64,000 nucleotides of DNA. It comes from Zarea fungicola. Taxonomy: Eukaryota; Ascomycota; Sordariomycetes; Hypocreales; Cordycipitaceae. The notes under the pieces were generated by a model, which had not been told where the DNA came from, searched no databases, and saw only the letters and a program-made list of their open reading frames with translations. The DNA lies in contig FWCC01000112.1 in the NCBI GenBank assembly GCA_900169235.1, forward strand, positions 1 to 64,000. Direction: 5' to 3'. A program made the translations under genes and the position numbers. This document shows positions 1 to 11,363 of this stretch, piece after piece; the first letter of the stretch is position 1; each line of letters opens with the position of its first letter.

Positions 1-3000
1 CTTACCCATCACACCCAGTAAGCCTCGCGTAACCAATGACTTTGTGACAAGCACTGTTGGCGTCTCTTTTCTTTTGCACTGCACACCTTCTGGTCCGGTC
101 TCACACTAGTCGACCTGCAGCTCTCCATCTTGCATGGTTATGGGGCGCGAAACACATGGCGAAAAAAGGAAATCCAAATAGTTTGAACCAGGCACCAACG
201 ACCGTTTAATGTCGTGCTTGACTCAGGTTCTCGGCCGGCACAATGAAGCCGTCAAGCTAGGCTCTAAAAACAGAAATTGAACTGGAACATTTTAAAACAG
301 TTGCGCCCCATGTAATAAACCGGGAATAAATACATACTTTTCAGAGAGAGAAGAAAAGAGACTAGAAAGATGGTAAAACGCCCGGCCGCAATCCTCCGCG
401 CACCGTCTCTCGCTATTTGGTCGTGGCTTGGGAGTTGGGAGGTCTCTTCCACGTATGCTCACGGCGATCATGCAAGGATGGAAGCACAAGGCCCTAAAAG
501 CCAACGCCACATTTCATTTTAGTGTTTCTGCTCAGCGCCTGTCCACCACAAGTTGACTTTTGATTTGACTTCTTTTCTCCCCATTTCTTGAATGGAAATG
601 TGGTGCCAGACTGGAGAATGGGGATCCAGGAAAGCCCCCCCTGAGCATATGTCACTCTCTCTCGAAAGTGGATATAATCTGCAAAAAAAAAAACGGGCAG
701 GGACAGTAATAATTAAAAATCTAAGTTGCCAAGTTGCGTCCAGGGAGAGCCGCTAATATGTCTAGGGCCGTATTCCCCTTTTCAGCCACGGGGTTCTTCA
801 ACTGTAACAGATTGAAAGGCACACAGGCCCTTTATCCCTGGCCAAAAGGAATATTTTATATGCTTGGTAAATATTACCCCGATGTTTGACGTAGGGCTTG
901 CCGCCTTTGGCCCCCAATACACAAAATGCACACCGGAACAAAGAAGGAGGCGAATCCTCGCACGGCCAATGCGGCGTTTCAATATTTGTAGTCGGAGGCA
1001 AACATTCACGTCCCCGGAATGAGGATATTCCTGTTAATCACACTGTATTGCAATCTCGTGGGTACTCCGTACAGACGGCGGAGCTGTGCTCCGAGGCTTC
1101 CCCCCTTGTTGCGCTTTGCCCCGGCCTACCGGTCTCCAGTGTGATAGTGATAGAGCTCAGCCCTCTTTTGCCATTGAATGCCCCAAAAAAGAGAGAGCCC
1201 CGAGGGGAGCAAAAAATAATAATAGAAAAGGCCCGCTGTGTGCCCAGGATATTGGATTTTGGCTTCTGGGCGAAGATCACAGTGAGCACAGCATCAGCCC
1301 CAAGTTACACAACCCGCTTCCTGGGAACTCCAATTTATGAGTGGCGCTGCCCATCTTGCTGGGATTGGCGGCAACTACGGAGCAGTGCCCAACAAGTAAA
1401 ACTGCGGTGTACGCGGCGAAACGGAGGACGGGTCTGCAAATAGAAAGTCAATGCCGTTTTCAGATGAGCCATGTCTCACAGAAGAAAATTTTATTCTAGA
1501 CAGAAAAGAACACGGCCATCTATTCCAGGGAATGTTTCAGGCTCGCTCTGGTTCTCTTGTTTACTGGTAATGTTCTAGAAGGCATATTTGCTTTTTGCGC
1601 TCGCTTCTGGCGCTGACGAGAGCAAATGTCCAGTTGCCACAGCCACAAGCACAGGCCGACTTGGGAAATACGCGCGCCGGCAAGTAGGTGTAGTTAAATG
1701 GACAGTCGATGATTGTTAGAGTTGGATCTGGATTTGTACCCATCAGCCCGTTACACGAAGTGGCACAAATCATGCATCTGAGCAAGATATGATACATAAT
1801 GCAGGAGAAATTATGAACATCATGAGGACGGGATGACCCCTGTTGGGCAACAACTGCGCCCGGCCCAGTGCCCGTATTTGCCCATGCCTGGCAGCCAGCT
1901 TTGTGCAGCCTCTAATGCAATTGGGTCCGTCACATATATTACCGTCACATATTGGGTAGTCACATATTCAGCTGCAGCCAAGGATCCGTTCTTCCAGTAA
2001 CTAACTAGCAGCTTGCTGCGTCTCTCGCTAATGACTGGATTGGTGGCCCAAGAAATGGCGGAGTCCCGCGATCCAATCTACGCCGCCCCTTGGTGACAGG
2101 CTGGGCAGCGAGAGATTGGTATGCTGACGTATCACCGCTTGATCTGGCTCCAAAAGTCGAGGGAACAGCGTATTTTTACAGCGTAGAAGGAAGCAGTACC
2201 ATGGTAACATTGGGCGCTTGTCATCCTTTGCCCTTGATTGAAATGCGGCCCAACTATGCGTTGCGCATGCAGGCTTGGTCCAAGGCAGCCAAACCTGCAG
2301 CCAAAAAGCCGGCAACCCACCCATAATCTGCATGTTTGTCCCTCAGCTGCATGCATAATGATTTATCAGGTATATACCGTTCCTGCAGGAAGAGCCCTAA
2401 AAGTAAACAACGTTCCTCCCTCCTATTGTTTGTGTGTTTCTTCCCACCGTCACCACACCCCTGATCCCTAGGGAAACTGGAAATCAACTTCTGGGCCGTT
2501 GTCCATTCGCATACGCGTGCGCAACGTCGAGAAAAGCTTTGTTAGTATTGTTAGGGGCAGCAGTGAACCTCCCCCCCCTTGTCGAGTCTCCGTGCGCAGA
2601 TTTTCATAGGGGACTGAACGAGGACGCTGGACCACCGAGTGCTCCTTGTACGACGACACCGTGAGCTTTTTTTGCCCATCCGCCATGCCGTGTCTTATTA
2701 TGTGACCCCGAAATTCAGGAACCAGAGACACGGCTCCCCCGACATCCACCCAATTCCCCTACGGAGCACGCTGTCACTGACCCTTTTCGCTCTTAGCTCC
2801 TCTCCGCCCAGGCCAGTGTTGGCTTTGGGCTGATCAGTGCGGTCGAGCATCCTTGTAAGCTGTGGATCAAATGATCGACGTACTCTGGTGCTAATGAGAA
2901 GAGGTTCATTTATTCATAATACTGGGAACCGCCCGCCGTCGTCATCCTGCTGTTCCACCAAACACGTCAAAGTACCTTTTTTTTCCTTTCAGCTTTTTAA

Positions 3001-3383
3001 TTATTCAACGGTTCGGCGATTTTGCTTTTTCCTTGTTGCATTGTTGTTACTCTGTCGCATCCCGTTCTGCTGCAGGTTTGTCGCATTAACAAAGGGTACA
3101 ACACACTACACACACGACACCCACACCGATTCTCCCGTCTCATTACCTCGTGGGCGCACTTACACGGCGACGCTTGCGGGAGCCGAAGCAGCAGTTCAGC
3201 CTCTGAACAGCTTACCCGTGTCGAGCTACACCATGACATAATAGTACACGCCGACAGTACCATCCCAACAACTTACCGAACGAGCAGCGACTGCTTCACC
3301 AGACAAAGCTTATCTTTCTCACACCCCGACATCTACAATAAACCTTTGAAGCCATCAATAGGCAGACGCCCCGGCTTCCAGTC
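1..3383. other. gene-free upstream region
   Basis: No convincing gene was found in this 3.4 kb stretch. The open frames present, the longest 181 codons at 898-1443, have no recognisable domain and overlap on both strands. It holds a short A-run near 680, one copy of the 8-mer TACTCCGT at 1063-1070, a 15-bp tandem repeat at 1929-1973 and, from about 2970 to 3380, pyrimidine- and CA-rich DNA that is probably the promoter and 5' leader of the gene starting at 3384. Confidence 0.6.
1929..1973. repeat. 15-bp tandem repeat, three copies
   Basis: The core GTCACATAT begins at 1929, 1944 and 1959, exactly 15 bp apart. The flanks are only partly conserved. The array lies in gene-free DNA and no function is evident. 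Confidence 0.7.
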
Positions 3384-6300
3384 ATGGCGGAGGAGGCTTC
3401 ATGGGCGGGCGCCATTGTGGCCGTAGAAGGCCCCAAGGCCATTGTATCGACACAGCTGCGGCTTCTCCCATCATCTCCTCAGCTCCTCATTCTTCCGAGC
3501 CTAAAAAATTACATACCAAAGCCGGCTTCATTTCTCGATGTCTTCGACGCAATCACATATATCCGCCAAGTGAATACAGCTCTCAAGAGGCGGCACAGGG
3601 AGGCCCAGGAGTTTTTGGAAAACGACCCAGGCACCACAGCAGGAGGCAAGCGCCTTGTATTCCTAGACGGTGGTGCAGCCAGTGCGCAGGCTCTTTGTCT
3701 TGATGCGCTGATGGAGCATGAGACGGACGGTGACCGTGCCGCCGCCGAGGCAGCGCTTCGTCGCTTAGTGCATCGTGGACTGGCAGGACTCGCGCAGGCT
3801 GGCCAAGAGCGAACTTCGTCCGACCCGTTCAGCTACGGCGGCGGCATCCAGGACGACGAGTCCTCGGATCCGAGCACAAGGGCCATGCGGGCCGCCGACG
3901 CCCTGGACCGCCAAACGGCGAACCTGCAGACATCAAACGAGCTTGACCTGACGATACGGAGCCACTCTCGCTCGTCCAGCCTGCCCCTCTACGGGTATTC
4001 CGACACGGCATCCGGAGGAGAGCCGGCCCCGTTTCTCGTGTTTGGGTCGTCGACGTCGGGCCCGGCCACGCCCATCCAGCGGCCACTAGAACCGGCGACC
4101 CTGGAAACGCCCCGGTTCTCGATTGTAAAGTATGATCAGCAGGTGAGCATGCCGCCTGTGTTTGGCTTCAACGACTACTCCACGCGCAACTCGTTTGCAT
4201 CCATCACCGAGGGGCCTGCTGTCACGCCGCAGACGAGCGCCGGCCATCGCCGGATGGAAAGCGATGCCATTTCGCCAATGTCGGACGCCTTTAGCATAGG
4301 GTCTCTCGGCAAGGTTGAATATGGACGGGCCTCGCTGTTGGATGTGCGCAAGTCCGCCGGCCTGCGCGGGGATCTGCTGGCGCCTCTCCAGACACTGAGT
4401 CTGAACACGACTTTGCAGGAGCGCAAGCCCAGCGAGGAGACTATTACGCAGAAGACGGCGGCGTGCTCGCATCAAAACACCGCCGAGGAGCAAAGTCACG
4501 AGAGCACGCCGCTGGAATCAGCAGACGGCACGACGGAGCCTGCGCGGGCCAAGTCAACCACACAGCGCCCGCGGACCATTACCGTCAAGCGGTCGCGGCC
4601 CTGCGTCAAGCTCCAGCCTGTCCCCAGTCCCAAGAAGCGACGCTGGCAAGAGGGCCAGACGACCTTTATTGACGACGAGAGCGAGCTGGTGAGCGCCAGA
4701 CCAGATGAGGCGGTGTATGAGCCCGTGTTCCCTCAGCAGGAGGATCTGATTTTGTACCTGCGGTCGGAACGGAGCCCTGAGCCTCTGATTGTCTCGGCGC
4801 TGAACACGATGCGAGAGGAGGCAAGACGCAAGTCAGTACGCCTGTCGTCGAGCTCAAAAGGCAGTACCGCGACCACTGAATCCCTCAAATCGCTGCCGCA
4901 GTCGGACAAGGGGACCGTGGCGCTGACGTCGCCCCAGTCCTCTGATCCAACACAAGAACCTGAACAAATCACGCCAAAGACGGCAATCATAGAGGCGGCC
5001 CCGTCCATTTCCAGCGTGGATGACTACGATCCGTTTGCCTATATTAATCCAGTCTTTGGGCAAGTGGACAGCAACAAACAGTCAAAGCCGGTGGTGACTA
5101 TTCTCCGTCCCCCAACTCCTGCCCGGACTCCGTCGCCACCGCCGGCGGGGAGTAAAGACAAGAGGGATGCGGCAGACTTGGAGGTGGCAGTAGCAGTTCC
5201 AGGAACGGACAGCGTTTCTGATCCAGACTGCGGAATCCACGAAATCGATGTTAGGCCGAATCAGCCACCCATCGCCGTGCAGAACCTGATACGTTCGGTC
5301 CTCCGCCGGCACTATCCAGCCGAGTCGGATGATTACACCCAGTTCCTCACGAATGAAGGACTGTGGCATCCCCTTTTCCGCACTCATGAAGCTAGCAGCA
5401 ATGTCGAACTGGACGGGAACCAGCTCAAGCAAATATTGGCTGTTGGTCTGCAAAACGGCGTCAAGAGGGAGTATTCGGCGAGGGTCATTGCCCAGATTGA
5501 AAAGTTTGGCACGGAGCCGACGGGCGCGGCTCGATGCACGCGGCTTGACTTTCGATATCTCCTGGCCAACACGATGCAGGCGTTTCTGTCCCATCCCCTC
5601 GCGAGCAGCAGCAAGGGAAACCCATTCAAGCATCCCAACCTCCTGGCTACGCTCATGCTGCCGCACCTGGAAACCTACCTGTCGATGCACTCGGACATTC
5701 GGTTCCTCATCCTGGAGTACTCGACGGAGCATCTTCCCACCGTCATTGCCATCCAGAAGCTCGTCGGCGTCGACCTGGTCAAGATTGCGCAGATTGTCGA
5801 CACCAAGAGCAGGGAGCGCCTGCCATTCCGCAAGATCCGCGACGACGCCATGAGCATCGCGTCGACGAACTATACGAGCTCCGTGTACTCGCAGGCCTCC
5901 TCGTCCTCGGGGTCGCGCTACAATAGTAAGGAGGCGTCGTCGTCGACGGGCGTCAACACGGCCAAGGCCAACTTTTTGCTGACGTCGTCGGCGTCGGACA
6001 AGGAGGTTGCCGAGTTCGTCGCCGCCGTATGGAACTTGCCCGTCCTGGACCGCCGGCCGCAGACGGCGCCGGCGGCGGAGGACTGGCAGACGCAGAACCG
6101 AGGCGCGGCGCAGGTGCCTCTGCCTCCCACGCCGCCCAAGCAGCAGCAGGAGGAGCCGGCGGTGATGGAACAGCAAAAGCCGCCGCCGGCCCAGCGCCGG
6201 AACAAGCCCGCGCCGCTGCGCGTCAGCACGCTGTCCGCCTTTCCCAAGATGACGGGGCCGCAGAGCCCGCTGTCGCCCACGTCCAACATCATGTCCGTGC

Positions 6301-6845
6301 TCCCGCCGCCCTCGTCGCCGTCGCCCTTGTCGCCATCGACCACCGTGGCAGCAGCAGCACGGAGGACCTGGGAGTCGTCAGCAAGCACCGCCGACAGTTC
6401 GGGGGGAGGACGTACCAGCGTCCCCATCAGCGCCGTGGACGGCGGCAGTAGGCTCCACGGCCACGTCCGCTCCAGCACGGCCAACACGGCCGTGTCGGTC
6501 GAGACCATTCGCGCCGGCAACGCGCCGCACATTGCGTTGATGGCGCCGCCGTCGCCGAACCCGATTAAGCTTTTTGACTCGGTAAGCGGCGGCAGCGGCG
6601 GTGATGATACTGGTTCCTCCATTATTCCTCGATATCTGTCTACGCCGTCGCTGGCCGACACGCTGCGGCGCAGCCCGGGCGGCTACGACAATGACGGCGC
6701 GTCGTCGATTATGACGTTTGACCCGGCCGAGGAGAGCGACTATGACCAGGAGGAGCGCAGGCTGATGCCCATCTTTGGCAAGAAGCGGCCGCTCAGCCAG
6801 TCGAGTAGCAAAAAGGCACTCAAGGTCTTGGGCATGACGGTGTAA
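3384..6845 (+). CDS. large conserved fungal protein of unknown function, mostly low-complexity
   Basis: A single open exon of 1153 codons starts at the first ATG after a pyrimidine- and CA-rich leader. I do not recognise a named domain. The first 60 or so residues (SWAGAIVAVEG onward) look ordered. A second ordered, Leu/Arg-rich block at about residues 630-825 reads like a helical domain (LIRSVLRRHYP, LPHLETYLSMH). The rest is Ser/Pro/Thr/Gln-rich and probably disordered, with basic patches such as PSPKKRR near residue 417 that could act as nuclear localisation signals. There is no signal peptide or membrane segment. Homologues are sometimes labelled gastric mucin-like in fungal annotations; that name reflects composition, not function. 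Codon use and GC content are those of a normal expressed gene. Confidence 0.85.
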   Translation: MAEEASWAGAIVAVEGPKAIVSTQLRLLPSSPQLLILPSLKNYIPKPASFLDVFDAITYIRQVNTALKRRHREAQEFLENDPGTTAGGKRLVFLDGGAASAQALCLDALMEHETDGDRAAAEAALRRLVHRGLAGLAQAGQERTSSDPFSYGGGIQDDESSDPSTRAMRAADALDRQTANLQTSNELDLTIRSHSRSSSLPLYGYSDTASGGEPAPFLVFGSSTSGPATPIQRPLEPATLETPRFSIVKYDQQVSMPPVFGFNDYSTRNSFASITEGPAVTPQTSAGHRRMESDAISPMSDAFSIGSLGKVEYGRASLLDVRKSAGLRGDLLAPLQTLSLNTTLQERKPSEETITQKTAACSHQNTAEEQSHESTPLESADGTTEPARAKSTTQRPRTITVKRSRPCVKLQPVPSPKKRRWQEGQTTFIDDESELVSARPDEAVYEPVFPQQEDLILYLRSERSPEPLIVSALNTMREEARRKSVRLSSSSKGSTATTESLKSLPQSDKGTVALTSPQSSDPTQEPEQITPKTAIIEAAPSISSVDDYDPFAYINPVFGQVDSNKQSKPVVTILRPPTPARTPSPPPAGSKDKRDAADLEVAVAVPGTDSVSDPDCGIHEIDVRPNQPPIAVQNLIRSVLRRHYPAESDDYTQFLTNEGLWHPLFRTHEASSNVELDGNQLKQILAVGLQNGVKREYSARVIAQIEKFGTEPTGAARCTRLDFRYLLANTMQAFLSHPLASSSKGNPFKHPNLLATLMLPHLETYLSMHSDIRFLILEYSTEHLPTVIAIQKLVGVDLVKIAQIVDTKSRERLPFRKIRDDAMSIASTNYTSSVYSQASSSSGSRYNSKEASSSTGVNTAKANFLLTSSASDKEVAEFVAAVWNLPVLDRRPQTAPAAEDWQTQNRGAAQVPLPPTPPKQQQEEPAVMEQQKPPPAQRRNKPAPLRVSTLSAFPKMTGPQSPLSPTSNIMSVLPPPSSPSPLSPSTTVAAAARRTWESSASTADSSGGGRTSVPISAVDGGSRLHGHVRSSTANTAVSVETIRAGNAPHIALMAPPSPNPIKLFDSVSGGSGGDDTGSSIIPRYLSTPSLADTLRRSPGGYDNDGASSIMTFDPAEESDYDQEERRLMPIFGKKRPLSQSSSKKALKVLGMTV

Positions 6846-6875
6846 ATACGCAGTCGTGATATGAAAGTATCATTC

Positions 6876-6970
6876 ACTTCACACACACACACACACAAAT
6901 ACATGCCCACATACACATACACATGCACAAACATGCACACACGCACACACTCACACTCACACACTCCCAC
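6876..6970. repeat. CA-rich microsatellite
   Basis: A perfect CA run at about 6880-6897 passes into imperfect CACA, ACAT and CACT units, starting about 30 bp after the stop codon of the 1153-residue gene. It probably lies in the 3' UTR. Confidence 0.8.
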
Positions 6971-7625
6971 GAAGTCGTATACACACATTCTTTTGAATCA
7001 GCCATTCTATCCAAGCATCTCTTGGTATTAGAATCATGTACTTATTCTTATTTCTTATTATTCTTTTCGTTTTTTATTCTTTTCCTTTGTCTACACGTTT
7101 TTGTGGCGCAAAAAGCTTGCATTTCGTTCAAGGGGAAACAACCATTGCGAGCGCTTTTTTGTTTGGGATACAGGTTTACCTAGCATATGGTGGCGGGGGC
7201 AAGATTTCTGGTTTTTAGGGGAATTTCTTTATTCTTTATTTTTCTACTCTTGATCAATGTTATTACAATATTGTAGTAATTTGTTGAGCCTTTCGTCTTG
7301 GAGCTTATCTCAGAGTGAATTAGTAGCTATGCCGTAATGACTCGGAGGATGTTGGCGTCAGGCTTCAGCTAGAAAAGCCACGACCGAGCCTCGTTTAATA
7401 ATCGCTCTCGGCCAACATCACGAAAGAAGTTAGCTGCCAGAGCAATGTAGGCGCGAGTGCTGGATCCTGCCATCTTCAAATGGGGAATGTGCCGAAATCT
7501 CATCCAGTCAGGCGCCTTGTCATCTTGGGGTCAAGGCATACGTAAGTTGTCGACGACGCACGACATGGAGTGTATAGGTAATCAACGCGACACCAAATAG
7601 GGCACGAGCCTTGAGATGCAAATAC

Positions 7626-7631
7626 TATAAA
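7626..7631 (+). promoter_or_regulatory. TATA box of the GNAT gene
   Basis: TATAAA lies 112 bp upstream of the ATG at 7743, a usual distance for a filamentous fungal promoter with a short leader. No experimental support is available. Confidence 0.5.
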
Positions 7632-7742
7632 TCCCTTGTTCCCGAGAACTCCATTCAGACTGGTTTAGTTTTATAAAAATAAAAATAAAAGTTCTTTTGC
7701 ACGAAAGGCTTACAAGTCATAGACGAGACAAGAGCTTTCATC

Positions 7743-8408
7743 ATGACAACGTCCACCATGGAGGAAATGACCAGCGCCTTCAGCACCGTCTTTCAGTCAG
7801 AGCGCCTCATCTACACCGCCCTCGACGACTCAGACCGCTGTAAAGACTTTTGGTGGACGTGCCTCGCCAACGATCCCGTCACCAGGGGCTTCATCCAGTG
7901 CAGCCGTCCCACGCCGCCGTCGCGCGCGGCCTCGGACAAGCAGCTCGCCGACAACCTGGCCGCGCATCCTCTGATTGCCGTGCTCGTCTGTCTCCGTCCC
8001 ACCACCGCCACCGCTACCACTACTACAACTGATCCCTCTGCTGCGGCCGTGGCGGCGTCTCCAGCTTTGGAGCCTGTTCCAATCGGATACGTGATGCTCG
8101 TCCGCCACTTCCAGGACGGCGGGCAGTTCAACACGGCGTTCCTCCCGCAGCATCAGAATCGGGGGTACGGGCGCGAGGCGCTCAACTGGGCCGTCGACTA
8201 CGCGTTTCGGTGGTGTCGGCTGCATCGGCTGGCGATTGGGTGCCTCGCGTACAATGAGCGGGCGGCGCACCTGTACGGGAGCATGGGCTTTGTGCTGGAT
8301 GGGCGGCTGCGGTCCTGCTTCTTTATGAATGGGCAGTGGCATGACTTGATTGAGTTTAGCATGTTGGAGACGGATTGGAAGAGGTTGCGGGGGGTGTCGG
8401 ACGACTGA
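7743..8408 (+). CDS. GNAT-family N-acetyltransferase, RimJ/RimL-like
   Basis: A single exon encodes 221 residues. The N-terminal part (SERLIYTALDDSD) matches the opening strand of the Acetyltransf_3 (RimJ/RimL) type. The acetyl-CoA pyrophosphate-binding signature is NRGYGREAL at about residues 139-147, followed by the usual helix and the Asn-containing motif YNERAAHLYGSMGF near residue 177. A Thr/Ala-rich insert at about residues 84-105 (TTATATTTTT) is a low-complexity loop not expected in the core fold. The substrate cannot be predicted; it could be a protein N-terminus, an amine or a small metabolite. No targeting signal is seen, so it is probably cytosolic. A TATA box lies 112 bp upstream. 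Confidence 0.9.
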   Translation: MTTSTMEEMTSAFSTVFQSERLIYTALDDSDRCKDFWWTCLANDPVTRGFIQCSRPTPPSRAASDKQLADNLAAHPLIAVLVCLRPTTATATTTTTDPSAAAVAASPALEPVPIGYVMLVRHFQDGGQFNTAFLPQHQNRGYGREALNWAVDYAFRWCRLHRLAIGCLAYNERAAHLYGSMGFVLDGRLRSCFFMNGQWHDLIEFSMLETDWKRLRGVSDD

Positions 8409-8908
8409 GTTGGCAGCTCAACCTAGACAGTTATTCTTTGGTTTGCAATTGTATTATTCGCAGTCATCTCATGCTATACCATTTTTCAATTCTAACTCTC
8501 CAGATGTTAATTAATCCCTTGTTCCTTCTGACCCATTTCCTTGCTGCCGCATCAGACTGCTTTCCGGCCATACGAGGCTCCGACTATCTTGCACATTCAG
8601 AAGGAAAGGAGGAATCAAAAGTCCATGTAATTTCGTTCTATACGCATAGAGGATTTGGGTGGAAGAGAAAAAAACAAAGACGGAAAAAAAAAAGGAAAAA
8701 AAGATGAGCTGAAAAAAAAACAGAACCCGGAAACTATGAAAAGTCATGACAAGAAAAAAGTCTGTCCACATTATCCACAACCTGCAAGGCAACGTAAAGC
8801 TCAATCCGTCCCCATCTGTTGCTTTAAGAAAATGCTCTCGGGGCATTTTCCTTGTTGCCTCTCTCGGTTTGGCTTCCCCTCGGCGTCGTTCAACCACAAA
8901 ACAATGGT
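8409..8908. other. convergent intergenic region, A-rich
   Basis: This lies between the 3' ends of the GNAT gene (+) and ypt1 (-). It contains an A-rich tract at about 8661-8720 (runs of up to 11 A) that on the minus strand is a T-rich tract just downstream of ypt1. No gene was seen. Confidence 0.6.
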
Positions 8909-10025
8909 TTAGCAGCAGCTGTTGTTGTTATTGTTGCCGACGCCTTGGCCTTGGCCAACCTGTACGCTGGGCTTGGTGTTGTTGGCGGCTGTGGTTCCCA
9001 TGCGCTCCTTGATCTGGCGGGCCATGGTGAGGAAAGCCTGCTCGACGTTGCTGGCATTCTTGGCAGAGGTCTCGAGGAAGGGGATTCCAAGAGAGTCGGC
9101 GAATTCCTGGGAGGGTCAGTGTTGGTGGCAAGGGACCGAGAACGAGTCTCGGGGTGATGGAAGATGCGTACCTTGGCGACAGTGTACTCGACAACCTTCT
9201 TATCCGACATATCACTCTTGTTGCCTACCAGGAGCTTGTTAACGCCCTCGGTGGCATAGCGGTCAATCTCCTGCAGCCATTGCTTGACGTTGTTGAAGGA
9301 ATCCATGTCGGTGACATCGTACACGACGCAGATGCCGTGGGCACCGCGGTAGTAGGAGGAGGTAATGGTGCGGAAGCGTTCTTGGCCGGCGGTATCCCAC
9401 TATCATCGGGTTAGCAGTCGCGTTTTTGGGTGTCGAAGCTGGCGCATCTAGGACGTACGATCTGAAGCTTGACAGTCTTGCCATCGAGCTCGATGGTGCG
9501 GATTTTCTATCGGACAAAAGTTAGCATACTCGACAAATGCTCGGTGCCTAAAGGCCCGACCAGGCTGCTGGGGGCTATATCGCGACATACAAAGTCGACA
9601 CCGATGGTGGAGATGTAGGACTCGGTGTAGGTATCATCGGCGAAACGGAGCAGCAAGCAAGACTTTCCTACACCAGAGTCACCGATGAGGAGGAGCTTGA
9701 AGAGGTAGTCGTATCTGGGACGTGGGAGATCCTAGTTAGCAATGTTGTTTATTTTTGCAGGTTTGGCGGAGTGTGTCGCATCGCCGGGCATCGGCGCGTT
9801 TGCCCATCTGCACCAGCAGCAGCAGCGGCAACAGCATGGGGAGGCGGAGGCGGGACAAGGTGAGCGTCCAGGGAGATCAAGAGGTTGGATGCCGCACGAA
9901 TTCTGCATGTTCTTGTTGGATCTGGGGCAACTCTGGAAATCGCTATCATCAGCATGGGCGCTTCCATCGGTTTTCAGGGGACAGCGCATGAGCGGTGGAG
10001 CCTTGGCGTACTACTCAGGGTTCAT
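8909..10025 (-). CDS. ypt1: Rab GTPase Ypt1 (Rab1 orthologue)
   Basis: This is the small GTPase that controls ER-to-Golgi and intra-Golgi vesicle traffic and takes part in autophagy. Five exons join in frame: 10025-10015, 9714-9591, 9506-9459, 9399-9172 and 9106-8909, giving 202 residues, the normal Rab1 length. The first exon is only 11 nt (ATG plus eight bases) and is followed by a 300-nt intron. Nucleotide-binding motifs are GDSGVGKS (P-loop), TIGVDF (switch I Thr), WDTAGQE (switch II), NKSD and ETSAK. The C-terminus ends in a double Cys (SCC) for geranylgeranylation. All splice sites are GT-AG and all junctions keep the reading frame. Sequence identity to other filamentous-fungal Ypt1 proteins is evidently very high. 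Its neighbours are unrelated in function. Confidence 0.97.
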
Positions 10026-11363
10026 TGTGACGGGCGGCACTGGCGGCGAGCAAAAATGGAGATGGTCGTTGTAGGTGGGCGTAAAGGTTCGCGGACGGGC
10101 GCGGTGGGAGAGATGGTTGGCAGTGGTGATGTTTGGACGGAGGAGAGGACAAAAAAAGAGGCACAAGAAGGAAGTGTTGACGTGTGAGGATGACCCGCGG
10201 CGTCTGGCTGTAGCACGGAGTACCTTGGTGCTCGGTAGCGTATGTCAGGGAAAGGTACAGCGCCCAGAGAAAAGGTACAGCGTACCCAGGGCCTGAACTT
10301 ACCCTGTGCTAGGTACCTAACTACCTACTACCTGACGAGGCGAGGCGAGGCGAACAGGCAGGCGGCCAATAGTGGTGGGCGGTGGGCCAGCTGATTGGGT
10401 CACGTGAAAGGTACCTTTTTCAGTGACGAGCAGTGACGATTTACTGAGTAAAGTGCCTGTAGCCTGAAGTAGCTCCAAGTACTCCGTACCGAGCAGGTAT
10501 TTATTTAGGGCGGGGGATGGCGGGGTGGCTGGTGTACAGAGGCAATGAGGTTACAAAGAAACAGGCAGCAGAGTGGCATTTGTCTGGTATTTATATTGCA
10601 TTCATGCTCCGTAGTGATTGCAGATATCCCTGAATCTGGAAGCCTAGAGTACCAGTGCATTCATCTGTCCATGAGATTGGTTTGCTTGCTCCCCTGTGCC
10701 GTGTCACTCGTCACTGCCCAATGCCCATCCACACAAGGAGTTAGTGGCCGCTCAAGAGTGACTTTATCGGGACCTGCATGTGATGCGGCTTGGTCAAGTG
10801 GCGCTGTGCCTGGTGCCAGTTGGAACTGGCTGAACTGGCGGAACTGGCTGGACTGTGGCTAGACTGTGGCTGGAGACGGGCAAACACAGCGTCCGTTTGC
10901 TGCATTGTGTTGGGCTTTGGCGAGCAGTTACTCCGTACTTTACCGACACATCCATACATTCAATAGGACTTTTTCGTCTAGGTTGCAGTAAAGATGGAAA
11001 CAAGGATAAAATAGTTTCTTGGCGAATCAAGGCGACGCCATAGTGGCCGTTACACGTATAGGGTAGGCCGTATCATACGAATGCCTTTGTCTAGCACGTC
11101 TTTACTTGCATTATACAAAAAGAATTTAAGCAATTTAAAAGGGAGAAATAAGATGAAATACTAGTAATGAAATACTAATAATGCAACTTTCGCAAAAATC
11201 CCATTTATTCAAAACTCAAGTGTACCATTACCGACCTGTGCCTACACACCGCGCGCAGGTGTACAAGAATTTCCAGGACAGCATATAAACATGATCATCA
11301 TTATTTGGGTATCAGACTCTATAAACGCTAAAAAAACAAAACAAAAAAGAACAGTGAAAAACG
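10026..11363. other. ypt1 promoter and intergenic region with short tandem repeats
   Basis: This lies upstream of ypt1 (-) and downstream of the rhodopsin-like gene (-). It holds three CGAGG pentamers at 10336-10350, a CCAAT box at 10366-10370 on the plus strand, ACCTA-rich sequence around 10308-10330, three copies of the 8-mer TACTCCGT/ACGGAGTA (10215, 10480, 10929) and a 9-11 bp tandem array at 10823-10871. No gene was seen. Confidence 0.6.
10823..10871. repeat. short tandem repeats GAACTGGCT and GACTGTGGCT
   Basis: Three 9-bp units of GAACTGGCT/G (10823-10849) are followed by two units of GACTGTGGCT (10851-10860 and 10862-10871). They lie in gene-free DNA. Confidence 0.75.

Larger units (their letters stand above)
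6846..7742. other. intergenic region with CA microsatellite and GNAT promoter
   Basis: The 3' flank of the preceding gene is CA-rich, then T/C-rich (about 7040-7095). The distal part carries a TATA box at 7626-7631 in front of the acetyltransferase gene. No gene was seen. Confidence 0.6.

Noticed and set aside
898..1443. 181-codon open frame on plus strand
   Set aside because: No domain, no signal, unusual composition and overlapping frames on both strands; most likely chance in GC-rich upstream DNA.
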